From: Thiomicrorhabdus sp. Kp2 | Lineage (GTDB): Bacteria > Pseudomonadota > Gammaproteobacteria > Thiomicrospirales > Thiomicrospiraceae | Direction of reading: 5' to 3' | NCBI RefSeq assembly: GCF_000478585.1 | Contig: NZ_ARWI01000001.1 | Location: 992,001-1,056,000 of the forward strand | DNA: 64,000 nucleotides | Shown here: positions 35,520 to 47,103 of the stretch, piece by piece | How the letters are laid out: every line of letters begins with the position of its first letter | Position numbering within the stretch: position 1 is the first letter of the stretch | Made by a program: the position numbers and the translations under genes | The notes under the pieces: generated by a model | Database searches by the model: none | Seen by the model: only the letters and a program-made list of their open reading frames with translations | What the model was told of the DNA's origin: nothing

Positions 35520-36448
35520 TATTTAGCCTCCTGAGTAGCTGTGTCTTTTACCAACGGAAAACCTAAAGCTTCACGCCCCTCATAATAGGATTCGGCAATC
35601 TGTTTTGCCATAGTGCGCACTCGACCGATAAAACGAGCCCGCTCTGTCACACTAATGGCGTGACGAGCATCTAACATATTGAAGGCATGTGAGGCTTTTA
35701 ATACCTGTTCGTAAGCAGGCAAAGGCAATTTATCTTCAACTAACTTGGCAAAGATTTGTTCACACTCATCAAAAGTGCGGAACAAAATCGCAGTATCGGC
35801 TTTTTCAAAATTATAAGTCGACATTTCCACTTCGTTTTGGTGAAAAACATCACCGTAAGTCACTTTACCGCCTGGGCCATCGACCCAAACTAAGTCATAT
35901 ACAGAGTCTACACCTTGCAGATACATGGCGATTCGTTCAAGACCATAAGTGATTTCACCTGTTACTGGTCGGCACTCTAACCCACCAACCTGTTGAAAAT
36001 AAGTGAACTGGGTGACTTCCATACCGTTCATCCAAACTTCCCAACCTAGCCCCCAGGCACCTAAAGTGGGGGATTCCCAGTTATCTTCTACAAAACGAAT
36101 ATCGTGTTCAAGCGGGTCAACCCCCATCACTTTTAGCGATTCTAAATAGAGTTCTTGAATATTATCAGGTGATGGCTTGAGCATAACTTGAAATTGGTAA
36201 TAGTGCTGTAAGCGGTTTGGGTTTTCACCGTAACGACCATCAGTAGGACGACGACAAGGCTGAACATAGGCCGCACGCCATGGCTCTGGGCCAATAGATC
36301 TTAAGAATGTGGATGGGTGGAAGGTTCCTGCCCCCATTTCATTATCATAGGGTTGCATAACCACACAACCTTGTTCTGCCCAGTAGGCTTGAAGAGACTG
36401 AATTAGCCCCTGAAATGTGCGAATATCTGTTGCTGCTTGTGCCGACAC
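35519..36448 (-). CDS. glyQ: Glycyl-tRNA synthetase alpha subunit
   Basis: The 309-residue catalytic alpha subunit. Very conserved family segments: [47 protein letters not shown] at the N-terminus and [24 protein letters not shown] around residue 145. First gene of glyQS. About 235 bp of AT-rich sequence without a recognised feature lies upstream, up to the divergent sulfur-carrier gene. Confidence 0.98.
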   Translation of the reverse strand: MSAQAATDIRTFQGLIQSLQAYWAEQGCVVMQPYDNEMGAGTFHPSTFLRSIGPEPWRAAYVQPCRRPTDGRYGENPNRLQHYYQFQVMLKPSPDNIQELYLESLKVMGVDPLEHDIRFVEDNWESPTLGAWGLGWEVWMNGMEVTQFTYFQQVGGLECRPVTGEITYGLERIAMYLQGVDSVYDLVWVDGPGGKVTYGDVFHQNEVEMSTYNFEKADTAILFRTFDECEQIFAKLVEDKLPLPAYEQVLKASHAFNMLDARHAISVTERARFIGRVRTMAKQIAESYYEGREALGFPLVKDTATQEAK

Positions 36449-36683
36449 AGTCTAAACCTCTTTAAAGAAAATCTTTGTCTTTTAATCTATGGGAGTTTCT
36501 CTTTTGTCTCTGACGCGTGAAAAACTCTCTGTTTAAAATGATGCGATTCATTGTAAAATCAAATACATTACAAACAAGATTTTGTTTGGAAAATTCTGCT
36601 GATTATAACGCATTTTACGCCTCTAAAAATGGCCAAAAATCGGTGAAAATGGACTTTTTTATTAAAAATGGAGAAGATTAACA

Positions 36684-36956
36684 ATGAGTCAATTAGAGAC
36701 AACAGATGCCACCCCTATTTTTGTCGATGCAAAAGGCTTAAAGTGCCCCATGCCAGTTATTAAACTACAGCAACAAGCAAGAGTTACCAGGCCTGGTAGT
36801 TTGATTCTCATTGCTTGCACGGATCCTGGTGCTGAAAAAGACATCGGCAGCTGGTGTAAAGTGAACAAACATGAAATTCTTGAGGTAAAAAACAGTGAAT
36901 ATGGCTGTGAAATTACGGTTAAAGTGCAAGGAGCCCTTCAAAATCAAACACAATAA
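36684..36956 (+). CDS. TusA/SirA-like sulfur carrier protein
   Basis: A 90-residue sulfurtransferase carrier of the TusA family. The persulfide site is Cys22 in KGLKCPMPVIKLQQQA, the CPxP signature. Such proteins relay sulfur for tRNA thiolation, molybdenum cofactor or sulfur oxidation; with no sulfur-pathway genes beside it the role is open. ATG 36684 is preceded by GGAGAAG. Palindrome 36785-36798 lies in the coding sequence and encodes T-R-P-G, a third reading frame compared with other copies. Confidence 0.9.
   Translation: MSQLETTDATPIFVDAKGLKCPMPVIKLQQQARVTRPGSLILIACTDPGAEKDIGSWCKVNKHEILEVKNSEYGCEITVKVQGALQNQTQ
36785..36798. repeat. Palindrome copy in TusA-like gene
   Basis: TACCAGGCCTGGTA read as R-P-G codons (AGG CCT GGT). 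Confidence 0.93.
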
Positions 36957-37055
36957 GCTTAAAATAGTGTTAAGAAGCTTGATACGCACTTACCAAGAAA
37001 GTTCTTATCTGGTTATAATAAAAACTAATAACCAACAAAAAACACAAGATTACAT

Positions 37056-38363
37056 ATGAAAAATTGGCCCATATCACCAAAACTTTCTAAACTTGCACTG
37101 TCACTGACTCTAGCTGTGGGCGTAATTAGCCTGTTACCTACCCCCTCTGTTGCCAATTTACCTTTAGAAATAACAACCTTGCCTCTTCCTGAAATAAAAT
37201 CTTCAGAAAACAAAAGTGTTCAGGTTAAAAACAATGATGACTTGGTTGAACAAGCCTGGAAAGAACATACAGTCAAGATTGGTAAAAACGACTCACTCAG
37301 CACCGCGTTAGATAAGGTCAAAATCAATGCTTCAACAACTTACAATATTGGTCGCTTAAGTAACAGTAATTTAATTACCAATTTACGGGTGGGTGATGAA
37401 CTCAAAATTTGGGTAGATAAAAATGATAATCTACAAAAAATCCTCTACCCTAAATCGAGAACTCTTGCTTACGAAGTGGTTAAAACCGACACGGGTTACC
37501 AAATCCATGAGAAGCGATCTAAAGTAGAAATTCGTACTGAAACGGCTTATGGAACCATTGATGGTGCTTTTTATTTGGCCGCGGAAAAAGCTGGTTTAAG
37601 CGCTAAAAGCATTATGAATATTGCCGATATGTTTGCCTGGGATATCGATTTTGTAAGAGAGTTACGCAAAGGCGATACCCTTAAAGTTATTTATGAAACT
37701 CGTTATCTAAATGGAGAGTATTTAGGCGATGGCGATGTGCTTGCGGCGCAAATTACCACTGACGGCGGTAAAGATAAACACAATGCATTTATTCTTCGTG
37801 ACAAAAAAGGCATTATTGGCTTTTATGATGAAAACGGCAAAAACCTAAAAAAAGCTTTCTTACGAGCTCCCGTTGATTACGTTCGCATTACCTCTAAATT
37901 TAATCCTAAACGTTTTCACCCTGTTTTAAAAAAATGGCGCTCTCACCGTGGCGTGGATTATGGCGGTCCAAAAAACACCCCCATTAGAGTGACAGGAAAC
38001 GGAAAAATTATTGCACGTGGCTGGGGTAATGGCTATGGGAACCATATTAAAGTGCAACACGCTGGCAAATACATGACGGTGTATGGTCACCTTAATAAGT
38101 TTGGCAAATATAAAAAAGGTCAATTTGTTAAACAAGGTGACGTCATTGGTTATATGGGTATGACAGGCCTGGCAACTGGTGTGCACTTACACTATGAGTT
38201 CCGCATCAATGGCAAGCACGTAGACCCTTTAAAGGTAAAGTTTCCAGCTGCGGGACCTATTGCCAGCAAGTATAAAGACAAATTTAACCAAAACAGCCAG
38301 TTCTTGCTGAGTCAGCTCAACCGATTAAATACGCACACCCATATTGCTCGGAGTTTTGAGTAG
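37056..38363 (+). CDS. M23 peptidoglycan endopeptidase (MepM-like)
   Basis: A 435-residue exported zinc endopeptidase that should cut peptidoglycan cross-links during wall growth. N-terminal hydrophobic signal/anchor (LALSLTLAVGVISLLPTPSVA), an OapA/LysM-like middle region (~65-150), then the LytM domain with the zinc ligands in SHRGVDYGGP (His, Asp) and the HLHYEF motif near residue 375, plus VYGHL. It lies 2 bp before anmK, linking wall cleavage with recycling of the released sugars. The coding region contains a degenerate CAGGCCTG at 38164-38171. Confidence 0.92.
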   Translation: MKNWPISPKLSKLALSLTLAVGVISLLPTPSVANLPLEITTLPLPEIKSSENKSVQVKNNDDLVEQAWKEHTVKIGKNDSLSTALDKVKINASTTYNIGRLSNSNLITNLRVGDELKIWVDKNDNLQKILYPKSRTLAYEVVKTDTGYQIHEKRSKVEIRTETAYGTIDGAFYLAAEKAGLSAKSIMNIADMFAWDIDFVRELRKGDTLKVIYETRYLNGEYLGDGDVLAAQITTDGGKDKHNAFILRDKKGIIGFYDENGKNLKKAFLRAPVDYVRITSKFNPKRFHPVLKKWRSHRGVDYGGPKNTPIRVTGNGKIIARGWGNGYGNHIKVQHAGKYMTVYGHLNKFGKYKKGQFVKQGDVIGYMGMTGLATGVHLHYEFRINGKHVDPLKVKFPAAGPIASKYKDKFNQNSQFLLSQLNRLNTHTHIARSFE

Positions 38364-38365
38364 TA

Positions 38366-39487
38366 ATGCCCAAGCCTCATTACTTCATTGGTTTAATGTC
38401 TGGCACCAGTGCCGATGGAGTAGATGCAGCTTTAATAGAAATCTCCCAGAACAACATTAAACTGATCGATTTTTTAACCCATCAACTGCCTAGTGAACTG
38501 AAACAGACACTTATTCAGCTAAATTCACAACCCAATATTGCATTACACACCCTGTGTTCACTTCAAAAAAACGTCGCCGATGTTTTTAGTCTTGGCACCC
38601 TAGAGTTGCTTAAAAGAAATAACCTGCAAGCATCAGATATTCAAGCCATCGGCAGCCATGGACAAACCATTTTTCACGCTCCAGAAATTCCAATGTCCTT
38701 GCAGATTGGACATCCTGCTTTTATTGCCAAGACGACTGGCATTACTACCGTGGCTGATTTTAGAGTTGATGATATGGCTTTAGGTGGACAAGGTGCCCCG
38801 TTTGCACCTGCTTTTCACCACAGACTATTTGCAAATGGTTCTGATACCTTTGTTATTAATATAGGTGGCATTGCAAATATGAGCTATATACCTGCTGTTA
38901 CTAGCCAACAAAAAGTGCTTGGATGGGACACTGGGCCTGGTAATGCATTGATGGATGACATCTGTCAAAACCACCTTAAATTAGACTATGATCCCAATGG
39001 TATAAATGCCCAAAAAGGTCGTATTCAACCAGCGCTATTAAAGCACTTATTAGCACACCCTTACTTTACGTTAAGCGCACCTAAAAGCACAGGAAGAGAC
39101 ACCTTTCATTCAGAATGGGTTAACTCAATGCTCAGCGAGCATAGTATTGAAATCAACCACTTTGACTTGCTGGCAACGTTATGTGAAGTCACTGCTATTT
39201 CAATCAGTCAGCAAATCAAAACCATTAATTTAAACACAACTGAAAAAGCGAACGTATGGATTGTAGGTGGTGGCGCACATAATGATTTTCTTGTTTCAAG
39301 AATTCAACAGCATCTACCTAAGCACATGGTAGCAAGCAGTCAAAACAACAATATGAACCCTGATGCGATAGAGGCGATGATGTTTGCTTGGCTTGCAGAA
39401 CAAAGACTACACAACAAAACAGTGCAACTATCCGCTGTTACAGGTGCTAATCGAGATGCTGTTCTTGGCGGAATTTGGCATCCATAA
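38366..39487 (+). CDS. anmK: Anhydro-N-acetylmuramic acid kinase
   Basis: Converts 1,6-anhydro-MurNAc from peptidoglycan turnover to MurNAc 6-phosphate. 373 residues, typical length. Starts with the ATP-binding motif GLMSGTSADGVDAALIEI; then IGSHGQTIFHAPE, TTVADFRVDDMALGGQGAPFAPAFH, NIGGIANMSYIP, WDTGPGNALMDD and the C-terminal VWIVGGGAHN. Cotranscribed with the M23 peptidase. Confidence 0.97.
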   Translation: MPKPHYFIGLMSGTSADGVDAALIEISQNNIKLIDFLTHQLPSELKQTLIQLNSQPNIALHTLCSLQKNVADVFSLGTLELLKRNNLQASDIQAIGSHGQTIFHAPEIPMSLQIGHPAFIAKTTGITTVADFRVDDMALGGQGAPFAPAFHHRLFANGSDTFVINIGGIANMSYIPAVTSQQKVLGWDTGPGNALMDDICQNHLKLDYDPNGINAQKGRIQPALLKHLLAHPYFTLSAPKSTGRDTFHSEWVNSMLSEHSIEINHFDLLATLCEVTAISISQQIKTINLNTTEKANVWIVGGGAHNDFLVSRIQQHLPKHMVASSQNNNMNPDAIEAMMFAWLAEQRLHNKTVQLSAVTGANRDAVLGGIWHP

Positions 39488-39574
39488 CGTAAAATTCAGC
39501 TAATTCAATCAGCTCATCCCATTAGTCCCAAAGCATAAGACTGCATGCTTAACTGCTTTCTTTAAAACAATAAA

Positions 39575-39606
39575 AAACCCAGTTCATCTCTCAATGAACT
39601 GGGTTT
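39575..39606. terminator. Terminator between anmK and citrate synthase
   Basis: AAACCCAGTTCAT-CTCTCA-ATGAACTGGGTTT with A-run before and T-rich sequence after; it can serve both converging genes. Confidence 0.88.
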
Positions 39607-39631
39607 ATTTACGGAATAACACGGTTTATCT

Positions 39632-40837
39632 TTACAAAAGATCGTTATCGCCATTGCCACGCTGATTCACTGGAATATAACAAGACTTTCCAGAACCTGT
39701 ATAGACCTGTGTTGGCCTAAAGATTTTATTGTTCTGTAACTGTTCACGCCAATGCGCCATCCAACCTGCAGAACGTGCTACTGCAAAGATTGGTGTAAAT
39801 AAACCTGGATCAAAGCCCATCTCTTTATAAAGAATACCTGAGTAGAAATCCACATTAGGATAAACCCCTTTGTGGCCTAGTAACTCTTCACAAACCTTCT
39901 CGACTTCCATGGCTGTTGCAAAAGCTTTACTTAATTCGCCTGCACCCGACTTTTTCTGAAGGAGTTCGGTTGATAATTTTTGTAAAATCGAAGCACGAGG
40001 ATCTTTAGTTTTGTACTCTCTATGCCCCATTCCCCAAATCACTTTTTTATTCGCCAAGCGATTTTCAATATAAGGACGAGCATTTTCAGGCGAACCAATC
40101 TCATCTAACATTTCAATCACTTTCTGATTTGCGCCACCATGCAAAGGTCCTGACAAAGAGGCAATTGCCGAAGAGATAACCGAACAAGGGTTTGCTAAAG
40201 TAGACCCCGTTACCATGGTAGTAAACGTAGAGGCATTAATTGTATGTTCAGCATGCAGAATTAAAATCGCATCTAATAAACGAGCCCAATCTTTATCAGG
40301 CTCTTCGCCCGTTAACATATACAAGAAGTTCTCTGCGTAGTTAAGGTCTTTTCGTGGCTGAATTGGGTCGTAACCATTACGAATATACTCCCAGTTAGCC
40401 ACTAAAGTCCCCATGTGTGCGATAATTTTTACCGTTACATCATTAATGTAATCTTGGTTTTCAGAGGCGCCTTTCATATATTCTGTACTGGGGTAAAAAC
40501 TTGCCAAACTCGCTACCACCACTTGCAGCATATGCATTGGATGCGTGGTTGACGGTAGGTTTTTCATAATCTCGCGAATATTGTATTTAATGCGGCGATT
40601 GTTTCTAAGCAAGTTATCAAAACGTTCTAGCTCATCAGCCGTTGGCAAGTCACCAAACAAAAGCAGTAGTGTGGTTTCCTCAAAAGAGGAAAACTCCGCT
40701 AGCTCTTGAATATCATAACCACGATAGGCTAATAACCCTTTTTGGCCATCAATATAAGAAATTTTTGATTCTGTTGCTGGAACACCAGCCAACCCTGGAA
40801 TGTACTGCATAGACTGCCCTAAAAAATAGTTTGCCAC
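39632..40837 (-). CDS. gltA: Citrate synthase
   Basis: Condenses acetyl-CoA with oxaloacetate. 401 residues. Key segments: LAYRGYDIQELAEFSSFEE, LHAEHTINASTFT (first catalytic His region), SGPLHGGANQKVIEML (His of the active site), GMGHREYKTKDPRA, and NVDFYSGILYKEMGF with the catalytic Asp; all intact. The length and N-terminal layout are nearer to the short type of citrate synthase than to the ~430-residue E. coli form. 2-methylcitrate synthase is less likely because no prp genes are nearby. Confidence 0.88.
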   Translation of the reverse strand: MANYFLGQSMQYIPGLAGVPATESKISYIDGQKGLLAYRGYDIQELAEFSSFEETTLLLLFGDLPTADELERFDNLLRNNRRIKYNIREIMKNLPSTTHPMHMLQVVVASLASFYPSTEYMKGASENQDYINDVTVKIIAHMGTLVANWEYIRNGYDPIQPRKDLNYAENFLYMLTGEEPDKDWARLLDAILILHAEHTINASTFTTMVTGSTLANPCSVISSAIASLSGPLHGGANQKVIEMLDEIGSPENARPYIENRLANKKVIWGMGHREYKTKDPRASILQKLSTELLQKKSGAGELSKAFATAMEVEKVCEELLGHKGVYPNVDFYSGILYKEMGFDPGLFTPIFAVARSAGWMAHWREQLQNNKIFRPTQVYTGSGKSCYIPVNQRGNGDNDLL

Positions 40838-40899
40838 AAACCAAAATCTGCGGCATTAAATACAATTAAGAATATTTGCTAAATAAATTATTAGCGAAA

Positions 40900-41241
40900 C
40901 TAAACGCTAAATGATGAACCACACCCACAAGTCGTCGTTGCATTGGGGTTTTCGATAACAAAGCGAGCGCCTTGTAAGTCTTCTAAATAATCAATTTTGG
41001 CACCAACCAAATATTGAAAACTCATTGAATCTACCAGCAAGGTTACATTACCTTTTGTAACCACTGTATCATCATCAGCTTGGGTCTCATCAAACGTAAA
41101 GCCGTAAGAAAAACCAGAACAACCACCACCTGTAATATAAACACGCAACTTCAAATTAGGGTTCTGTTCATCTTCTATTAATCCGCTCACTTTATTTGCT
41201 GCTGCTTCAGTAAAATCAAGCGGTTGTGGAATATCAGACAT
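40900..41241 (-). CDS. erpA: Iron-sulfur cluster insertion protein
   Basis: A 113-residue A-type carrier that hands Fe-S clusters to apo-enzymes. Conserved cysteines: [11 protein letters not shown] at ~39-49 and [11 protein letters not shown] at the C-terminus (CxC plus upstream Cys, the A-type triad). DDDTVV and [25 protein letters not shown] match ErpA closely. ErpA rather than IscA because it stands alone, outside an isc operon. Confidence 0.93.
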   Translation of the reverse strand: MSDIPQPLDFTEAAANKVSGLIEDEQNPNLKLRVYITGGGCSGFSYGFTFDETQADDDTVVTKGNVTLLVDSMSFQYLVGAKIDYLEDLQGARFVIENPNATTTCGCGSSFSV

Positions 41242-41407
41242 TTCTGTTTCCTTTTATTTTTATATTTCTGGTCAAGCTAAGTCCAAACAAACTTGCCTAA
41301 CTCAAATTAAATGTAGCCGAAAGAGCATTATATCAAAAAACTCAAATCTGCTCTTTGTAGTTTTTGTTGGCCAACTGTTTAATTAGGCCAACCTAATACA
41401 AAAACAA

Positions 41408-42451
41408 TTAAGGTAACAATGCAACGTGATTTAGACCCGCATCCTCTTCTAAATCAAACATTATATTCATATTTTGTACCGCTTGACCTGCCGCACCTTT
41501 AACCAGGTTATCAATCACCGAAGTTACAACCACAACATCACCACCTTCTGGTCGATAAACAGCCATGCGACACATATTTGAACCTTTTACTAAACGTGTA
41601 TCAGGCAAGCTATTCGCAGGCATCACATCCACAAAAGGTTCTTGAGCGTAAGTGGCCTCAAATAGTTCTTGTAACTCTTCTTGAGATACATTTTTGGTCA
41701 ACTTTCCATATAACGTCGCTTCAATACCACGTATGGTTGGAATGAGATGTGGTACAAACGTTAAGTTCACCTTGGCATTAGCCATCAACTCTAATCCCTG
41801 TGCAATTTCAGGAAGGTGACGATGACCATTAATACCATAAGCCTTAAAGCCTTCGCTGGTTTCTGCGGCTAAAGAGCTAACTTTAGCACCACGACCCGCA
41901 CCACTCACACCCGATTTGGCGTCCGCAATTAAGTGATCAATATCGACCAGGCCTGCCTTTAATAAAGGCTGAAAACCTAGCTGAACTGCAGTTGGATAAC
42001 AACCTGGATTAGCAATCACTCGTGCCGTTTTAATTTTTTCACGAAACAACTCAGGCAAGCCATATACCACTTCATCCATAACACTTGGACAGGCGTGCGG
42101 CATTCCATACCACGACTCCCAAACGTCCAAATCATCAATACGAAAATCAGCCGCTAAATCAATCACCCTAACCCCAGACTCAATTAACTCTGGTGTCATC
42201 TTCATAGCGACGCCATGTGGCGTGGCAAAAAATACCACATCACACTTTTTCAGCACATCAATATCAGGCTCAGAAAAAGCGATATCGTAAAATCCACGTA
42301 AGTTAGGGAACATCTCAGCAACAGGAACGCCTGCTTCACCACGAGAGGTAATGGCATTTACTTCCGCATTTGGATGATTTGCCAATAAACGTAATAATTC
42401 CACACCGGTATAACCTGTACCGCCTACGATTCCAACTTTTACTTTAGTCAT
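41408..42451 (-). CDS. argC: N-acetyl-gamma-glutamyl-phosphate reductase
   Basis: The NADPH-dependent third step of arginine synthesis. 347 residues: [21 protein letters not shown] (Rossmann loop), [18 protein letters not shown], and catalytic Cys in ANPGCYPTA near residue 150; [14 protein letters not shown] and HRHLPEI follow. It includes a half-decayed palindrome (ACCAGGCCTG, 41946-41955). Unlike most arg operons it is alone here. Upstream are three phased TGAAT elements that may bind ArgR. Confidence 0.97.
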   Translation of the reverse strand: MTKVKVGIVGGTGYTGVELLRLLANHPNAEVNAITSRGEAGVPVAEMFPNLRGFYDIAFSEPDIDVLKKCDVVFFATPHGVAMKMTPELIESGVRVIDLAADFRIDDLDVWESWYGMPHACPSVMDEVVYGLPELFREKIKTARVIANPGCYPTAVQLGFQPLLKAGLVDIDHLIADAKSGVSGAGRGAKVSSLAAETSEGFKAYGINGHRHLPEIAQGLELMANAKVNLTFVPHLIPTIRGIEATLYGKLTKNVSQEELQELFEATYAQEPFVDVMPANSLPDTRLVKGSNMCRMAVYRPEGGDVVVVTSVIDNLVKGAAGQAVQNMNIMFDLEEDAGLNHVALLP

Positions 42452-42470
42452 TTGCAGTTCTCTAAAATTA

Positions 42471-42497
42471 ATTCATAAATATTCATAAATATTCATA
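42471..42497 (-). promoter_or_regulatory. Phased ATTCATAAAT repeats upstream of argC
   Basis: Two full and one partial copy of the 10-bp unit ATTCATAAAT, ending 20 bp before the argC start. On the argC strand this puts TGAAT half-sites one helical turn apart. ArgR boxes are built from TGAAT/ATTCA arms, so arginine repression is plausible though the arrangement is direct rather than inverted. The rest of 42498-42822 shows only a weak 68-codon frame (42520-42726) that I do not accept as a gene. Confidence 0.45.
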
Positions 42498-42822
42498 CTA
42501 TTTTACAAGCATCTATCATTTGAAAAAAACTTTTGATAGCGATAATCGAATTAAATTAAACGTTTTCCCCTCTGAAGAAGCGTTTTTAAGTTTTTTGTTA
42601 AAACCGATACCGAGTATATATAACCAAAGAAATGAAAAAGCGCTAACCAATGAACTCCTGAATATCAAACAAACCTCTTTTTACTCAGGAGAGCCTAATA
42701 GAGAGCATAAATGTAATGTTAGATAAAGTGATTTTTAAAAACGATTACAAGAACGAGAGAGCACTCATTGAACACTGACTAAAAACAGCAAGAACGCCAT
42801 AAATCGAGAGATAAATACAAGC

Positions 42823-44211
42823 TTATGGCTCTGATTTTTCTTTATACATCCGTTTATCAGCCTCATTGATTAATGTTTCTGAATTGCTATTTTCATCAAT
42901 CAAAACACTGCCAATACTTGGTTTGCAGCTTAATACGATATTATCGAGTGAATACTCATCATTGAGACGTCGTCTAAACCGTAATAAAGTATCCGTCAAA
43001 GCAATCTCAGCAACGACTTTTGTGGAGCCAAGACTATTGAGTAAAACAACAAATTCATCACCACCCATTCTGGCAACAACATCTTCTTGACGAGTAAGTT
43101 CATTTAAACGTCCCGCAAAAGCTTTGAGTAACAAATCGCCAATATCATGTCCGTAAACATCATTAATTTTCTTAAAATCATTAAGATCCATATACAAAAT
43201 AGCGCTAAAAATTTTTAAATGTTTAGCATCATTAATGGCATAACCGACTTCTTTAAATAGCTTTCTGCGGTTTGCAGATCCTGTTAAAGCATCGTGCTGG
43301 GACTCATATCTCAATTTTGAAAACAGTCTGGTTTGTCTATTTTGGTTATGCACTCCAAACCATAAAACGGCTGACCAAAAACAAAATAAAATGATAAAAA
43401 GCATAGCAGCATCTAGCATTCGTTCATGCTTAAAGGTGTTCATAACAGCTGTATTTTCAACCACAACAACCTTCCAAAGTGTATGCGGAACAAAGGCTGT
43501 TGCAGCAATATGGTTTAACTCAGTTTGGGTTAACTTAAAGTCTCTTTTTAGGTTATTTCTAACCGCTTCAGGGGTAACTTCAATTAAATCAGGAAAATCT
43601 TTACGAACCAAGAAAGAAAAATGCTCCGAAATAATATGCTCTTTTAAAATTTTGCTGAGAATTTTGGGCTTAAAACTCATAAAAAAGACCAATTTTTTAC
43701 CCTGAACAAAAACAGGAATCATAACATCAAAATGATAGGCATCTGCTTTAGCATGAAGATAAGGTTCATAGTCAAAATATTGATTTTTAGGATCAAACAT
43801 CCCCGCAACGCGCTTAATGTCGGCCTTGCAAATATCGCCAATAAAAAGTTCAATATCCCCTCCAATCTGTTCACCTTTATCTGAAGCTATGGAATAGGTA
43901 TACATAGTTGGAAAATAGAGTTTAAGACGGTCTCTCATTGATTCTTGTACCGTCACTAAATTTTCAAATTTGGAAAGATCTGTAAACCAAGAATTATCTA
44001 AACTGATTGCAGACATTTGATTGCGAATGTAATCGACTCTTTTGCTAATATCTTTAGATGACTGAGTTGCTTGCTGCTGCATAAGAGTGTGCTGAAGTTG
44101 AGAAAATTGTTTTAATTCAGCATCATAACGCAACCATAAAATAAAACTAAGGGCGACCAAAATCAGCATCATAATGACAATAAAAACTAATTTAGACCGA
44201 AGCAGAAGCAT
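42823..44211 (-). CDS. Membrane GGDEF diguanylate cyclase
   Basis: About 462 residues: an N-terminal TM helix (LVFIVIMMLILVALSFILWL), a periplasmic sensor region of ~240 residues (double-Cache-like by length, not certain), a second TM (AAMLFIILFCFWSAVLWFGV) and a C-terminal GGDEF domain with LDALTGSANRRKLF-type entry (HDALTGSANRRKLF), ILYMDLNDFKKINDVYGHDIGD and an intact ARMGGDEFVVLL. The residues before it read RQEDVVARMGGDEF, so RQED gives an RxxD I-site. It should make c-di-GMP in response to an external signal. I take ATG 44211 (AAGGA eight bases upstream); an in-frame start at 44268 would add 19 residues. Confidence 0.9.
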   Translation of the reverse strand: MLLLRSKLVFIVIMMLILVALSFILWLRYDAELKQFSQLQHTLMQQQATQSSKDISKRVDYIRNQMSAISLDNSWFTDLSKFENLVTVQESMRDRLKLYFPTMYTYSIASDKGEQIGGDIELFIGDICKADIKRVAGMFDPKNQYFDYEPYLHAKADAYHFDVMIPVFVQGKKLVFFMSFKPKILSKILKEHIISEHFSFLVRKDFPDLIEVTPEAVRNNLKRDFKLTQTELNHIAATAFVPHTLWKVVVVENTAVMNTFKHERMLDAAMLFIILFCFWSAVLWFGVHNQNRQTRLFSKLRYESQHDALTGSANRRKLFKEVGYAINDAKHLKIFSAILYMDLNDFKKINDVYGHDIGDLLLKAFAGRLNELTRQEDVVARMGGDEFVVLLNSLGSTKVVAEIALTDTLLRFRRRLNDEYSLDNIVLSCKPSIGSVLIDENSNSETLINEADKRMYKEKSEP

Positions 44212-44362
44212 CTTATTTATCCTTAAACAAAATACAAGAGAGTGATTAGACTTAACAATGCCATACAAGCCTCATTAAATCAAAATGGTTTTATTGATTG
44301 CGTAGCTAACAAAGCTTATGACTCATAAAAAAGATTTTATTACACTTGAATACTTAATTAAT

Positions 44363-45106
44363 CTATTGAGCAATCGCTTTATTCGTAAACTCATTTTTAG
44401 TTGCCAGGCCTGGTTCATTTAACCAAAGCGGATTATGATTAGCTTGCCAAACAGGCCTATTTTTCATCACCGCTTTAAAAAAGTCTGACTCAATGAAAGT
44501 CTCCAACCAGGATTTTAATCGTGGATAATCCGCCTCTGAAAACCAGTTTTTATCGACATTCGCAAACTGCCTTACAAAAGGAAAAAGAGCGATATCCGCC
44601 ATAGAAATTTGATGACCCACTAGAGCAAAACCTTCAGAATGGTTGCCTGGTTCAACCAAACTAAGGCTTGATTCAATTGCATCTAAAAATTCACAGCCGA
44701 GCTCTCGATAATAAACTTGTGAATATTCCGGAAAACGATCTGCATATTTATAATGATCTAAATGCTGTTTAAACTCATTATCACAGCGGTCAATCCAATC
44801 ATTAACCGCCTGCCTTTGACGACTGTTTTTTGAAAATAACCAGGCCTGGTAAGTTGATTTATCGGCTGAATGTTTAAAAGCCCAAAGCATAATATCTCTG
44901 CTTTCATCAATCACCGTACCATCAGGCAAAACCAATACAGGCACTGTCCCTTTTGGAGAGACGTCGAGCATCGGTTTGGGCTTATCCCAAAAAACAATTT
45001 CGCGTTGTTCAACCTGAATACCTGAAAGAAAAATCGCCATACGTGTCCGCATCGCATAAGGACAACGTCGATAAGAGTACAAAACAGGATGTTTTTCCAT
45101 AATCAC
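44363..45106 (-). CDS. Glutathione S-transferase-like protein
   Basis: 247 residues with an N-terminal thioredoxin fold, YSYRRCPYAMRTRMAIFLSG (Cys-Pro-Tyr-Ala as in glutaredoxin-2-like and omega-type enzymes), the cis-Pro segment SPKGTVPVLVLPDGTVIDESRDIMLW, and an all-helical C-terminal domain. It probably uses glutathione in reduction or detoxification; substrate unknown. Two palindrome copies lie in this one gene: a 10-base core at 44404-44413 (EPGLA) and an exact 12-mer at 44839-44850 (QAW). Confidence 0.88.
   Translation of the reverse strand: MIMEKHPVLYSYRRCPYAMRTRMAIFLSGIQVEQREIVFWDKPKPMLDVSPKGTVPVLVLPDGTVIDESRDIMLWAFKHSADKSTYQAWLFSKNSRQRQAVNDWIDRCDNEFKQHLDHYKYADRFPEYSQVYYRELGCEFLDAIESSLSLVEPGNHSEGFALVGHQISMADIALFPFVRQFANVDKNWFSEADYPRLKSWLETFIESDFFKAVMKNRPVWQANHNPLWLNEPGLATKNEFTNKAIAQ
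44839..44850. repeat. Palindrome copy in GST-like gene
   Basis: ACCAGGCCTGGT read as Q-A-W; the 10-base core CCAGGCCTGG also occurs 435 bp away at 44404-44413 in the same gene. Confidence 0.92.
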
Positions 45107-45224
45107 TTTTAAACTTCTTTTTCATTAACTCTCAAAAACAGATTCAAATTACAAAGCCACCAGGCCTTTATACCCCCTTGCGGGGTGTAGTAACTTGAAT
45201 CAATTCTCAAATCTAAAATAACAA

Positions 45225-45257
45225 AAACCCTGTATTTAACTGATAAATACAGGGTTT
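45225..45257 (-). terminator. groEL operon terminator
   Basis: AAACCCTGTATTTA-ACTGAT-AAATACAGGGTTT with a T-run on the minus strand. Beyond it, 45159-45188 holds a decayed palindrome copy and a small ACCCC/GGGGT hairpin. Confidence 0.88.
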
Positions 45258-45282
45258 AAAATCAATGTCTGATTTTTGAATT

Positions 45283-45405
45283 GAGAAGCTCAGTTTTGCG
45301 TTAGCTTTAAGGCGAAAATTTGAACCGAAGCGGAATGGACATTAAGTCCATGAGCATTGGAAGCAAATTTTCAACGCAGAAGATGGCGTAAAAATGGGCT
45401 TCTCA
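45283..45405. repeat. Long imperfect inverted repeat after groEL
   Basis: A ~120-bp element with outer arms TGAGAAGC / GCTTCTCA, inner arms GAAAATTTG / CAAATTTTC, and a central hairpin ATGGAC-ATTAA-GTCCAT (45335-45351). It starts 9 bp past the groEL stop codon and would lie in the 3' untranslated part of groEL mRNA, before the terminator. No reading frame fits it. It could be a small non-coding mobile repeat or an RNA stabiliser. Confidence 0.75.
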
Positions 45406-45413
45406 AACAAAAA

Positions 45414-47054
<1,641 letters not shown>

Positions 47055-47103
47055 TTAATTCTGTTTAAATATTTAATTTGAATATTTTTAACTATCAGTA
47101 TGA

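Noticed and set aside
42520-42726. A 68-codon frame (TTG start) between argC and the GGDEF gene
   Set aside because: Weak start, no ribosome site, no recognisable motif, and AT-rich composition like the surrounding non-coding DNA.
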